Source of the DNA: an uncultured Eubacterium sp.
Lineage (GTDB): Bacteria; Bacillota; Clostridia; Lachnospirales; Lachnospiraceae
NCBI GenBank assembly: GCA_900545725.1
Contig: URAI01000066.1
Span: 1-13,279, forward strand
Length of the DNA stretch: 13,279 nt
Direction: 5' to 3'
Of this stretch, positions 1 through 7,804 are shown one piece after another. The position numbers and the translations under genes were made by a program. The notes under the pieces are model-generated. The model saw nothing but the letters and a program-made list of their open reading frames with translations. It was not told the origin of the DNA and did no database searches. Numbering within the stretch: the stretch's first letter is position 1; each line of letters opens with the position of its first letter.

Positions 1-35
1 GCCACTTCCCAACTACACCCCCATTTCAACAAATC

Positions 36-1817
36 TCAATTTAAAATACTCTCCAGCATATACACTCTGTTAAATGGAAATGAAAAATAATATCCATCAA
101 CAAAGTCTTTTGTCAAATCAATTATCTCTTTTGCTATCTGTATACCAACAGCTTCACCCTGCTTTTTATCTGCTTCCTTGTCATATCTTGCAATAACTTC
201 ATCTGTTATATTAATTCCTGTCATCTCATTTTTCATAAACAGTGCATTTTTATAACTTACAAGTGGCATTATTCCGCATAAAATTGTCGCACCGGTTTCA
301 TTTTTTATATGTCTTATCCTGTCTACGTCAATCCCGGTAAATGCAGGCTGTGTAAAGAAAAATGTTGCTCCCGCAGCCATTTTTTTCTTTACTCTGTTAA
401 TCTCTACATCAATATTCTTTCTTGTATGATTAATAGCTCCGCCATAGACAAGTGGCGACTCCTTAAACTGCTCCTCATTCATATCCGCAATAATTTTCAT
501 AAGACCCACAGAATCAAAGTTAAATACCGACTTGACAGACTGTCTCATCACTGATGGAATAGGATCTCCTGTCACCACAAGAAAATTATTAATATTATTA
601 ATATGTGCTCCTAAGAGCTGTGAACGTATTGCAATTGCATTTTTATCACGACAGCACAAATGTGGCATTACACATATTCCCGTCTCCCTCTCTACCTTTT
701 CAGCCATAAGTATTGCATCAGCTCTGGTTCTTCCTGATGGTGAATCCGGAAATGTAAGTACATCAACTCCACTTTTTTTAAGTGAATGTGCTGCCTCCAT
801 AAGTTTATTGTCATCACTTCCAAATGGTGGTGCAAGTTCAACAGCTATAAGCTTTTGCCCTGATTTTTTATCTTTATAAAATGCATTATTTATTACAGGC
901 TTGATATCACTTTCCGTCATGCCGGTTACAGAATTTTGTTTTTCCCTTGCAGTATCAATTGTCTGTGAAATATTTTTAATGTATTCAGGGGTTGTACCAC
1001 AACATCCACCTATAATATCTACTCCAAGTCCGGCTATATCACATATTTTATCAGCAAAATAGTCCTTATTATTATTCAAAAACATCATTCTGTTGCCTAC
1101 ATTTTGTGGATAACCTGAATTAGGCAGGGATGTGATATATTTATCGGTACACAGATCCATCTGTGATAATATTGTATACATGTGCCCCGGACCAACTCCA
1201 CAGTTAAAACCAGCTGCATCAATTCCAGACTCTTCAAGTGCATCCTGCAACAATCTTCTTGCACTACGTCCGGCATTACTATATCCAAACTGGTTCACAG
1301 CAAATTGTACAATAACAAATATATCTGAATTATTTTTTATATGATGTATTGCAGGCAGTATATCATCCAGTGCAGGAAATGTTTCAAATATAATGGCATC
1401 CACCTTATTTCGTATAAATACATCAGCTATTTTTATGTATTCATCAGTAATATCCTGACTATTATTATTATAACCTACAGGTCCGATATCTCCTGCAATA
1501 TATGCTTTATTAGACGCAGCCTCCTTTGCAATATCACAGGCATGTGAAATATTGTCGATTACTTCATCCATCTTACAGTTAAGAATTGATGTATTACTTG
1601 CAAATGTATTTGTTCTTATCAGTCTTGCTCCTGCCTGAATATATTCTTTATGAATTTCTTTAATATTTTCAGGACAAGCTGTATTATCAAGTTCTGGTAT
1701 ACTCTGTTTATCATATTTTACCGAATAATATGTTCCCATCGCACCATCACATATAAGTCTGTTATGTAAAAGATATTCCCTTAAGACTACACTATCTGTT
1801 GAAAATTGTACGTCCAT
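36..1817 (-). CDS. Bifunctional homocysteine S-methyltransferase / 5,10-methylenetetrahydrofolate reductase (YitJ-like)
   Basis: A 593-residue cytoplasmic fusion enzyme. Residues 1 to about 295 are a zinc-dependent homocysteine S-methyltransferase domain: DGAMGT near 24-29, then the zinc cysteines in GFNCGVGP (C206) and GGCCGTTP (C272, C273). Residues about 320-593 are a MetF-type flavin-dependent methylenetetrahydrofolate reductase, with AVELAPP (E327), FPDSPSGR (356-363), the VVTGDP strand (414-419) and FFFTQPAF (486-493). The family supplies methyl groups for methionine: the reductase makes 5-methyltetrahydrofolate and the transferase methylates homocysteine. The gene stands alone and is divergent from the VanZ-RDD gene. 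The start is supported by GAGGG six bases before the ATG. B. subtilis yitJ has a SAM riboswitch, but no S-box fold is evident in the roughly 110-nt leader here. The methyl donor used by the transferase domain (methyltetrahydrofolate or S-methylmethionine) cannot be read from sequence. Confidence 0.93.
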   Translation of the reverse strand: MDVQFSTDSVVLREYLLHNRLICDGAMGTYYSVKYDKQSIPELDNTACPENIKEIHKEYIQAGARLIRTNTFASNTSILNCKMDEVIDNISHACDIAKEAASNKAYIAGDIGPVGYNNNSQDITDEYIKIADVFIRNKVDAIIFETFPALDDILPAIHHIKNNSDIFVIVQFAVNQFGYSNAGRSARRLLQDALEESGIDAAGFNCGVGPGHMYTILSQMDLCTDKYITSLPNSGYPQNVGNRMMFLNNNKDYFADKICDIAGLGVDIIGGCCGTTPEYIKNISQTIDTAREKQNSVTGMTESDIKPVINNAFYKDKKSGQKLIAVELAPPFGSDDNKLMEAAHSLKKSGVDVLTFPDSPSGRTRADAILMAEKVERETGICVMPHLCCRDKNAIAIRSQLLGAHINNINNFLVVTGDPIPSVMRQSVKSVFNFDSVGLMKIIADMNEEQFKESPLVYGGAINHTRKNIDVEINRVKKKMAAGATFFFTQPAFTGIDVDRIRHIKNETGATILCGIMPLVSYKNALFMKNEMTGINITDEVIARYDKEADKKQGEAVGIQIAKEIIDLTKDFVDGYYFSFPFNRVYMLESILN

Positions 1818-1891
1818 TAATAACCCTCATTTCTATATTATTTGTAAATCTTATTAAAAACTCTTTGTTTAGTCTTCTTTATTTTTCATAC

Positions 1892-1914
1892 TATATACAG
1901 TTTATCTGTATATA
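1892..1914. repeat. Inverted repeat in the MTHFR leader
   Basis: TATATACAG (1892-1900) and CTGTATATA (1906-1914) are perfect 9-bp arms around a 5-bp centre. The repeat lies just downstream of the inferred minus-strand transcript start. It has no T-run after it on the minus strand, so it is not an intrinsic terminator. It could be an operator or an RNA hairpin. Confidence 0.5.
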
Positions 1915-1934
1915 TATAATAAACAAGCTGTTTT

Positions 1935-1963
1935 ATTTTATCATATAAAAGTATGCCGGTCAA
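1935..1963 (-). promoter_or_regulatory. Promoter of the methyltransferase/MTHFR gene
   Basis: Read on the minus strand: TTGACC (1958-1963), a 17-bp spacer ending in TGA, then TAAAAT (1935-1940). This is a near-consensus sigma-A promoter with an extended -10. Transcription would start near 1928, leaving a leader of about 110 nt before the ATG. Confidence 0.65.
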
Positions 1964-1980
1964 AAACACTTTTACAAAAT

Positions 1981-2009
1981 TTGACACAATTGGTGTTAAA
2001 TGATAATAT
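1981..2009 (+). promoter_or_regulatory. Promoter of the VanZ-RDD gene
   Basis: TTGACA (1981-1986), a 17-bp spacer ending in TGA, and TAATAT (2004-2009): a consensus -35 with an extended -10. The partial dyad ACAC-N5-GTGT overlaps the end of the -35 box and could be an operator. The predicted leader is about 50 nt. Confidence 0.6.
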
Positions 2010-2068
2010 TTAATAGATAACTTACTAAGTATTATAAAATGATTTCATAAAAAGAAATGGAGATTATT

Positions 2069-3208
2069 ATGGAACTTGGAATATATTTAAAACCTATTTT
2101 ATCGGCATGTTATGTTTTTCCATTTCTTGCAGCGCTTTTTACATTGCCATATATTATATTTCAATATAGAAAATACGGCTCTATACTTCTTTTACGTGTA
2201 GCTATCGTCTATACTTTTATTTTTTATATGATGACGTCTTATTTTATGACTATACTTCCACTCCCACCCATTGATTCTGTAACACCTGATACAGCAAGTG
2301 TGCTTCTTACTCCATTTGATGCATTAAGAAGCTGGGTTGACACAAGTGGAATAGTGTTTTCAGATCCGTCAACATACTTTTCTTCACTCAAAAACGAGTA
2401 TTTTTTACAGATATTTTTTAATATCCTTTTACTATTTCCATTTGGCGTATATCTTCGTTATTATTTTAACAGAAAATGGTATCAGGTTATTATACTTTCA
2501 TTTCTATACAGCCTGTTTTTTGAAATGACACAATTAAGCGGACTCTATGGAATATATCCGTATCCTTACCGCTATTTTGAAGTTGACGACCTTATTTGTA
2601 ATACCCTTGGTGGATTTATAGGTTATATATGTACTCCGCTGCTTTTATTTATGCTTCCTGACAGGAAAAGACTCGATGATATGTCCTATGAAAAAGGCAC
2701 ACATGTATCAATATTCAGAAGAATGATAGCATTAGCTTTTGATTCAGTAATAATTGGAATATGTTATTTATTCTTAATTAAAAAGACTGCATTATCCGAT
2801 GTAATTCCATCATATGCACATGGGCTTATAATACCATTTATTGCATTTATATATTTTACAATTACAACGGTTATTTTCAGTGGATATACATTAGGAAAAT
2901 TCATTGTAAAAATAAGAATTGTCAATGAGGATAATATGAAAGCTCCTTTTCACATGCTTGTCATAAGAAACGCAATACTATATCTTCTTCTGCTGCCGAG
3001 TCTTATATACAGCACTACACTTATCAATTATATGGAAAGTATATCCAATTCACGACTACAACTGGCTGCTATCATAGGTATTTCCATACTTCTTGCAATT
3101 GCTGCATATTTTGCTTTAAATATATTAAGCTGTTTTGTAAGACGTAAGGTTCAGTTTGGCTATGATAGAATATGTCATCTAATGGTCGTAAGTACTATTA
3201 AAAATTGA
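2069..3208 (+). CDS. VanZ-like / RDD-domain fusion membrane protein
   Basis: Integral membrane protein of about 379 residues. The ATG at 2069 is preferred over the in-frame ATG at 2057, because GGAG lies six bases before 2069 and overlaps the earlier codon. Numbered from the 2057 ATG, the N-terminal half (to about 200) is VanZ-like: hydrophobic segments, FNILLLFPFGVYLR (121-134), then FFEMTQL and the FEVDDLICNTLGGFIGY stretch (to 190). From about 219 an RDD domain begins, with FRRMIALAFDSVIIG and later GYTLGKFIVKIRIVN (277-291), followed by further membrane helices. VanZ is linked to low-level teicoplanin resistance; RDD proteins are mostly uncharacterised, some being transport-related. The substrate here is unknown. 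The gene is monocistronic and converges on the esterase gene. Confidence 0.85.
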   Translation: MELGIYLKPILSACYVFPFLAALFTLPYIIFQYRKYGSILLLRVAIVYTFIFYMMTSYFMTILPLPPIDSVTPDTASVLLTPFDALRSWVDTSGIVFSDPSTYFSSLKNEYFLQIFFNILLLFPFGVYLRYYFNRKWYQVIILSFLYSLFFEMTQLSGLYGIYPYPYRYFEVDDLICNTLGGFIGYICTPLLLFMLPDRKRLDDMSYEKGTHVSIFRRMIALAFDSVIIGICYLFLIKKTALSDVIPSYAHGLIIPFIAFIYFTITTVIFSGYTLGKFIVKIRIVNEDNMKAPFHMLVIRNAILYLLLLPSLIYSTTLINYMESISNSRLQLAAIIGISILLAIAAYFALNILSCFVRRKVQFGYDRICHLMVVSTIKN

Positions 3209-3216
3209 GATTTGTT

Positions 3217-3245
3217 AAAAACGGTATATGGCAGTAACGATATAC
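3217..3245 (-). terminator. Possible terminator of the que operon
   Basis: On the minus strand a 6-bp stem (GTATAT / ATATAC, loop 10) is followed by CCG and a five-base T-run. It sits just past the esterase stop codon. The stem is AT-rich and weak, so the call is tentative. Confidence 0.35.
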
Positions 3246-3249
3246 ATAT

Positions 3250-4236
3250 TTACTTTAATTGTAGTTTTTCAGGTGGTTCTACCGGCTGTATTGTTCCTGT
3301 CATATTCTTCTTTAATGCATCAAGTTCTCTATTATTACAATCCATTATCAGCCTTACAAGTTCATTTGTAATAAGATATGCTCCATATTTATTAAGATGT
3401 GTATCCTCTGATACAGTTTCTTTCTTCAGCATCTCCTTATCAAAATCTTCAGGCCACTTTCCTTTATTAATTCCCTGTTTTATCGACATAAGATAATGGA
3501 TATTTTCTTTTCCTACCTTTTCAAAAAGTGTCTTTGATGCTTCAAATAAATCCAGTAATACTGCATTACACTCACTGGCAAGCTGCCTTGCCGCCCTGAT
3601 ATAACAGAAGTTATCACCTCCATGCAGACCTGCTCCATCTTTTAATTTTCCATTATTATCAAATACAGTTCTTGCCACTGCGGTAACTATAACCGGAACT
3701 GCTTCATGCTCTCTTGCCATATCAACATATTGTTTCAAAAACCACTTGTATGTTCCCTTGCTTCCATCCTCTGAATATGGATAATACTTATCATGAGGAT
3801 ATTGTTTAAACATATTAAGTACACTGTCTATTACCGCCTGCTTATCTTTTATTGACTCATCAGCATACAATTGCTTTAAATATTCCTCTGGTATATACGT
3901 CTTATCTACAAGCTCACCAGGTATTAACGGATATCTGCCATTCTCATCTGCCTTACCTGTACTTACAAGGCGGTTAAACATAGTCTTATATCCCTTGGAA
4001 TTATCATCATTATGACAAAATTCTATAAAAAGGTAGTCACCTTTTTGAATATTCTTATCAATCTCATCAAATCTTCCTTCATTAATAAACAGCCTTGAGC
4101 TTCTTCCACCCTTAGCCATGTTAATTACTTCACAGTCTTTGCTTACTGCCTGCTTTAAAAACTGTCCCCAGCCTGCTATAAATTCCTCATCTGTATAATC
4201 CTGTACCAATGAATCTCCTGCCAAAAATACTCTCAT
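3250..4236 (-). CDS. SGNH-fold esterase, rhamnogalacturonan acetylesterase-like (CE12-type)
   Basis: About 328 residues starting MRVFLAGDSLV. The ATG at 4236 is chosen over an upstream in-frame ATG at 4296, because AGAGGA stands eight bases before it and the longer form would overlap queF. The SGNH blocks are present: GDSL with the nucleophile S9, an AKGGRSSR block with the oxyanion glycine (43-44), FCHND (N76), and EDTHLN with D278 and H280. GWGQ (22-25) and GGRSSR resemble CE12 enzymes of the RhgT/YesT kind, which remove acetyl groups from pectic rhamnogalacturonan. The protein is longer than the roughly 230 residues usual for RhgT; residues about 79-162 look like an insertion. No signal peptide is visible, so it is predicted to be cytoplasmic. 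It is the last gene of the preQ1 operon, 25 bp after queF. The true substrate is not known. Confidence 0.78.
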   Translation of the reverse strand: MRVFLAGDSLVQDYTDEEFIAGWGQFLKQAVSKDCEVINMAKGGRSSRLFINEGRFDEIDKNIQKGDYLFIEFCHNDDNSKGYKTMFNRLVSTGKADENGRYPLIPGELVDKTYIPEEYLKQLYADESIKDKQAVIDSVLNMFKQYPHDKYYPYSEDGSKGTYKWFLKQYVDMAREHEAVPVIVTAVARTVFDNNGKLKDGAGLHGGDNFCYIRAARQLASECNAVLLDLFEASKTLFEKVGKENIHYLMSIKQGINKGKWPEDFDKEMLKKETVSEDTHLNKYGAYLITNELVRLIMDCNNRELDALKKNMTGTIQPVEPPEKLQLK

Positions 4237-4261
4237 TATTTTATCCTCTTTACAAAATATC

Positions 4262-4759
4262 CTATCTGTTATCAATCTTTTCTGGATACATATCATGATT
4301 AGCCATTCTGTTAAATGCTATCTGCTCCCACTTAGTTCCCGGTCTGCCATAATTACAATATGGGTCAATTGAAATGCCGCCGCGCGGTGTAAACTTCCCC
4401 CATACCTCGATATACTTAGGCTCCATAAGCTTTATAAGATCCTTCATAATAATATTAACACAATCCTCATGAAAATCACCATGATTTCTAAAACTAAATA
4501 AATACAGCTTTAATGATTTGCTCTCAACCATCTTTACATCAGGAACATATGATATTGTAATTGTTGCAAAATCAGGCTGTCCTGTTATAGGACACAGGCT
4601 TGTAAATTCAGGACAGTTAAATTTTACAAAATAATCATTATCCATATGTTTATTGACAAATGTTTCAAGTACCTCCGGCGCATAATCATCTGCATATTCC
4701 GTTCCCTGATTTCCAAGTAATGTAATTCCCTTTGTCTCTTCACTATTTCTTCCTGTCAT
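4262..4759 (-). CDS. queF: NADPH-dependent 7-cyano-7-deazaguanine (preQ0) reductase
   Basis: A 165-residue, single-domain (YkvM-type) QueF. It reduces the nitrile of preQ0 to the aminomethyl group of preQ1, the base that Tgt inserts into tRNA. The catalytic motif EFTSLCPITGQPDF holds the thioimide-forming cysteine C56 and D63. The QueF signature ESKSLKLYLFSFRNHGDFHE spans 79-98, and the C-terminal part carries TPRGGISIDP. FolE and QueF share the tunnelling fold, but these motifs distinguish QueF. AGAGG lies five bases before the ATG. It follows queC with an 86-bp gap in which I see no clear terminator, so it is taken as part of the same operon. Confidence 0.96.
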   Translation of the reverse strand: MTGRNSEETKGITLLGNQGTEYADDYAPEVLETFVNKHMDNDYFVKFNCPEFTSLCPITGQPDFATITISYVPDVKMVESKSLKLYLFSFRNHGDFHEDCVNIIMKDLIKLMEPKYIEVWGKFTPRGGISIDPYCNYGRPGTKWEQIAFNRMANHDMYPEKIDNR

Positions 4760-4845
4760 ATTAACCTCTTTCTATATCAACCAGTCCATATGTGAACTTT
4801 TATAAATAATCCTATTATCCTTATTTTAACACAAATACTCATTCC

Positions 4846-5532
4846 TCAGGCATTTTCTAATGCAGGGTCTTTTACTCCATTTAACCTGAAAGCTTCTGCC
4901 CGGTCTATGCATGTACCACATTTTCCACATGGTTTATCTTCGCCCTCGTAGCAGCTCCATGTATATTCATACGGTACTTTAAGGTCAATTCCTATTTTTA
5001 CAACTTCTGCTTTTGTCTTATTAATAAATGGTGCAGCAACCTTAAGCTGCTTACCACTGCCTAAGTATATTGCCTCATTAATAGCTTTGTTAAATTCATC
5101 GCTACAGTCAGGATAAGCACATCCTGCTGCATCGTCACTATGCGCACCATAATATATAACGTCACAATCCTTAGATAATGCAATGCTTGCTGCACTTGAT
5201 AAAAACAGACCATTTCTGAACGGAACATAAGTTGATACAGGAGTTCCACCTGTCTTTTTAATCTGCTCTGAATAGGCTTCCTCTGGAATATCTTTATCAG
5301 AATGTGCTAAAAGCGAACAGTCACTATACTGGAATATCTTTTCAAGGTCAAGATATAAATGTTCAACTCCATAATATTTTGCAACATCCTGTGATGCTTT
5401 AATCTCTTTGTCATGTTTTTGTCCATAAAATACTGATAATGCAATTACATTTTCTTTACCATACTTATCGACTGCTATTCCAAGGCATGTTGTACTATCA
5501 ATTCCACCACTTAATAAAACCATTGCTTTCAT
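4846..5532 (-). CDS. queC: 7-cyano-7-deazaguanine synthase
   Basis: A 228-residue ATP-dependent enzyme converting 7-carboxy-7-deazaguanine to preQ0 with ammonia. The PP-loop SGGIDS is at residues 8-13, TYVPFRNG near 101-108, and YYGAHSDD near 127-134. The C-terminal zinc site has four cysteines (C194, C202, C205, C208 in the SCYEGEDKPCGKCGTC stretch). Length is normal for the family. The ATG at 5532 has GGGAG eight bases upstream; a second ATG three codons later is possible. The 5' end overlaps the last 35 bp of folE in another frame, which suggests translational coupling. Confidence 0.97.
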   Translation of the reverse strand: MKAMVLLSGGIDSTTCLGIAVDKYGKENVIALSVFYGQKHDKEIKASQDVAKYYGVEHLYLDLEKIFQYSDCSLLAHSDKDIPEEAYSEQIKKTGGTPVSTYVPFRNGLFLSSAASIALSKDCDVIYYGAHSDDAAGCAYPDCSDEFNKAINEAIYLGSGKQLKVAAPFINKTKAEVVKIGIDLKVPYEYTWSCYEGEDKPCGKCGTCIDRAEAFRLNGVKDPALENA

Positions 5533-6100
5533 CTTTAAATCTCCCTCTTAATGTTCTTGTATATGTTTTAGAATTATTTTTCTTAATCCCTCTTGCTGTC
5601 ATACAGCTATGACAACCCTCTATCATAACTGCCACATCCTGTGAACCTGTAATCTCACTTATGATATCTGCGATATCTGAACCTATCCTCTCCTGTAACT
5701 GAAGTCTCTTTGATACCATATCTGCAACTCTTGCAATCTTGCTAAGTCCAATCACCTTTCCATTTGGAATATACGCAACCGTAACCTTACAATCATACAT
5801 AAGTGCCATATGGTGTTCACAATAACTGAATATATCTATATCCTTTACAACCACCATATCCTTACTGTCTGTCTTTATATCCTCTTCAAATGTTTTATCA
5901 AACATCTGTGCAATCTCATGGTTAGTGTAATTCATTCCCTCAAAGACTTCCTCATACATCTTAGCAACTCTCTTCGGAGTATCAATAAGTCCTTCTCTTT
6001 GTGGGTCATCCCCCAGTGCCTCTAATATCTTTCTTATGTGATACTCGATTTTTTCCGTATCAATTCTTTTCTTATTAATATTATTTACAATACTATCCAT
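5498..6100 (-). CDS. folE: GTP cyclohydrolase I
   Basis: A 200-residue FolE catalysing GTP to 7,8-dihydroneopterin triphosphate, the entry step to both folate and preQ1. The zinc ligands are C94 and H97 (YCEHHMAL) and C166 in EGCHSCMTARG (163 is a second cysteine); GLSKIARVADMVSKRLQLQER (118-138) is the usual conserved block. GAGG lies four bases before the ATG. Position between queE and queC indicates that this copy serves queuosine synthesis, though it could also feed folate. The gene runs 35 bp into queC. A separate folate-operon folE may exist elsewhere in the genome; that cannot be judged here. Confidence 0.96.
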   Translation of the reverse strand: MDSIVNNINKKRIDTEKIEYHIRKILEALGDDPQREGLIDTPKRVAKMYEEVFEGMNYTNHEIAQMFDKTFEEDIKTDSKDMVVVKDIDIFSYCEHHMALMYDCKVTVAYIPNGKVIGLSKIARVADMVSKRLQLQERIGSDIADIISEITGSQDVAVMIEGCHSCMTARGIKKNNSKTYTRTLRGRFKDESNGFIKWWN

Positions 6101-6201
6101 TAAACCTCATTCCTTTGCAGTCCTCTTACAGCGTATATCTATGTCAGAGATTGAGCTCCGACTGGTACAATATTGTCCTCTACCTATAGAGAAATTAAGC
6201 A
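6101..6201 (-). other. queE-folE intergenic segment with a hairpin
   Basis: On the minus strand this 101-bp gap holds GTCGGAG-N6-CTCTGAC (7 bp with one G-U, about 6146-6165) and a short palindrome ACAATATTGT (6167-6176). Neither is followed by a T-run. It may be an RNA-processing or stability element within the operon. Confidence 0.35.
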
Positions 6202-6990
6202 TTACACTCCTTTAGCATCCGGCTCCCATATCACCTTATGCATCTGAATCTGGAGATTGACATCATTCATATTTTCCTGCTTCATAAATTCTACCATATC
6301 CGCCGGCTTTATATCTCCAAATACAGGACTTAAATATACACTGCATTTTTGTGAAAGCCTGAATCTGTCAATAATTCTTTTTGCAGTCTTTAAATCCTCA
6401 ACGCTTCCACATACAAATTTTACTGTATCATTTTGGGTAACATCCGCAAAATTAGACATACACATGAATTTTTCCATGCCACTGCTGCCCGTCTTATAAT
6501 CAACAGTAAATGAAAGATTATCAAGCACTTTCATTCCATTTTTCATAAATATGTCTTTAACTTCCTTTAATCTGACATCAGTATATATGCTTGTGTCTAA
6601 ATTGTTATACTTCTCACCGATATAAAATTCACACTTGTCTCTCACAGGCTGTATTGGAATACTTCCATTTGTTTCAATCTCAACTCTTATGCCATTCTCT
6701 ATAAGCAGTGTAATAAGTCCCGAGATATTATTCTGAAGCAGTGGTTCTCCTCCTGTCAGAGTAACATTCTTAACCTTTGTATCTAAGATATAAGAAAGAA
6801 TCTGTTCATCAGTCATAATATCAAAGCTGGCATCCGGTTCATTTGCCCACATAGTATCACAATACCGGCATTTAAGATTACAGCCGGCAAATCTTACAAA
6901 TACTGCAAGCTGTCCAGCTCTTTTCCCCTCACCATTTATACTAACAAATTTTTCTGCCACTTTATATTTATTATTGAAAAAATCGGACAT
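6202..6990 (-). CDS. queE: 7-carboxy-7-deazaguanine synthase (radical SAM)
   Basis: About 262 residues from the preferred ATG at 6990, which has AGGAG eight bases upstream; an earlier ATG at 7008 has only a weak site and lies upstream of that ribosome binding site. QueE rearranges 6-carboxytetrahydropterin into 7-carboxy-7-deazaguanine using an iron-sulfur cluster and S-adenosylmethionine. The cluster motif is CNLKCRYC (C37, C41, C44), preceded by the family's SINGEG (18-22). GGEPLLQ (80-86), ETNGS (106-110) and a C-terminal QIQMHKVIW follow. It is somewhat longer than many QueE proteins; the 115-180 region includes the extra length. It lies about 30 bp after queD. Confidence 0.96.
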   Translation of the reverse strand: MSDFFNNKYKVAEKFVSINGEGKRAGQLAVFVRFAGCNLKCRYCDTMWANEPDASFDIMTDEQILSYILDTKVKNVTLTGGEPLLQNNISGLITLLIENGIRVEIETNGSIPIQPVRDKCEFYIGEKYNNLDTSIYTDVRLKEVKDIFMKNGMKVLDNLSFTVDYKTGSSGMEKFMCMSNFADVTQNDTVKFVCGSVEDLKTAKRIIDRFRLSQKCSVYLSPVFGDIKPADMVEFMKQENMNDVNLQIQMHKVIWEPDAKGV

Positions 6991-7021
6991 TTTCTTCACT
7001 CCTGACATATGTTAAATTTCT

Positions 7022-7441
7022 TTATTCTGTATATGTTGCCGCATTATTAGGTGTTTCATATACTGTCACAGACTTTACGTTATAACCGCATTTTCCCATT
7101 TCGTCATAGAAATATTCAGCCATATTTTCAGCGGTCGGCCTGAAGTCAAATTCAAGTATTCTGAAATTTTCTTCCCTAAGGGCTGCTATTGTATTCTCTT
7201 TTAACGACCCTTTCTCAATAATCATACAATGGTCAAGTTCATCTGCCTTAGCCTTAAGGTCTCTTTTTAGATCACCAAAATCAACATACATTCCATTATG
7301 CTGCTTATCCGTTGATAACGTCTCTGTCATTACCTCAAGCACAATTCTCCATCTGTGTCCGTGAAGATTGGAACACTTTCCTTCATATCCGGATAAAAAA
7401 TGTGCCGAATCAAAACTGCTTTCTGTCTTTAAAATATACAT
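7022..7441 (-). CDS. queD: 6-carboxy-5,6,7,8-tetrahydropterin synthase
   Basis: A 139-residue QueD of the 6-pyruvoyltetrahydropterin synthase fold, converting dihydroneopterin triphosphate to 6-carboxytetrahydropterin. Zinc ligands H14 (FDSAHFL), H27 and H29 (NLHGH) are present, with catalytic cysteine C23 (KCSN). The D70-H71 pair and the PTAEN motif (102-106) are also conserved. GGAG lies five bases before the ATG. It is the first gene of the preQ1 operon and is preceded by a leader of more than 400 nt with a riboswitch-like aptamer and a terminator. Confidence 0.96.
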   Translation of the reverse strand: MYILKTESSFDSAHFLSGYEGKCSNLHGHRWRIVLEVMTETLSTDKQHNGMYVDFGDLKRDLKAKADELDHCMIIEKGSLKENTIAALREENFRILEFDFRPTAENMAEYFYDEMGKCGYNVKSVTVYETPNNAATYTE

Positions 7442-7740
7442 ATAATCTCCATTTCTACTTTAATAATTAATCATTCATTAAATCATTGCTTTAACTAATT
7501 TTTTAATTATTAATTCTTTAATAAAATAAATAATACATTCTGTTGGAATAAATATTGTGATGATTATCACAAAAGACATTTCTATATTCATAAAATCATA
7601 TCTATAAAGCAAACCATATATACTGTAAAAAGATATCTGGACGGCTGCTAATATTTTATATGTCAGCCAACTGATTCCTATGAATGTTCAGAACTCACTC
7701 CACCACGAAAGTACAAAACTTCTTCCACAGCCTGGGTAAA
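7442..7740 (-). other. Long untranslated leader between terminator and queD
   Basis: Roughly 300 nt of transcribed leader with no convincing gene. Most is very AT-rich, but about 7680-7740 is clearly richer in G and C and reads as a defined block. On the minus strand GGCTG and CAGCC can pair around an AT-rich inner stem (about 7640-7665). A Crp/Fnr-like palindrome is listed separately. I see no second strong promoter, though the AT content makes one hard to exclude. Confidence 0.4.
7555..7572. promoter_or_regulatory. Crp/Fnr-type operator-like palindrome
   Basis: TTGTGAT-N4-ATCACAA is a perfect 7-bp dyad. It contains TGTGA-N6-TCACA, the consensus recognised by Crp and by Gram-positive Fnr-type regulators. 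It sits about 115 bp upstream of queD and downstream of the riboswitch terminator, an odd place for an activator of the mapped promoter. It may serve a second promoter or act as a roadblock. Confidence 0.45.
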
Positions 7741-7767
7741 TAAAAACGCCGGATATCTCTACCCGGC
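7741..7767 (-). terminator. Intrinsic terminator in the que leader
   Basis: On the minus strand GCCGGGTA and TATCCGGC (7748-7767) form an 8-bp stem, including one G-U pair, closed by a GAGA tetraloop. GTTTTTA follows at once. This is a strong rho-independent terminator. It lies 37 nt downstream of the preQ1-I-like aptamer, as expected for a transcriptional expression platform. Confidence 0.8.
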
Positions 7768-7804
7768 ATAAATAAACGAAAATTATAATCCATTAATCAG
7801 CCCT

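Noticed and set aside
532..879. Plus-strand open frame opposite the MTHFR domain
   Set aside because: Antisense shadow: the minus-strand frame encodes recognisable catalytic motifs throughout, while this frame has none.
1818..1934. SAM (S-box) riboswitch or T-box ahead of the methionine-synthesis enzyme
   Set aside because: The roughly 110-nt leader is AT-rich with only one simple hairpin and no terminator; no S-box or T-box motif was recognised.
4237..4296. Longer N-terminus for the SGNH esterase
   Set aside because: It would overlap queF, lacks a ribosome binding site and adds residues not seen before the GDSL motif in this family.
7695..7769. A 24-codon minus-strand frame starting MPGRDIRRFY in the que leader
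   Set aside because: Its ATG lies in the terminator stem and has no ribosome binding site, and the overlapping frames are equally open. More likely structured leader than a gene.
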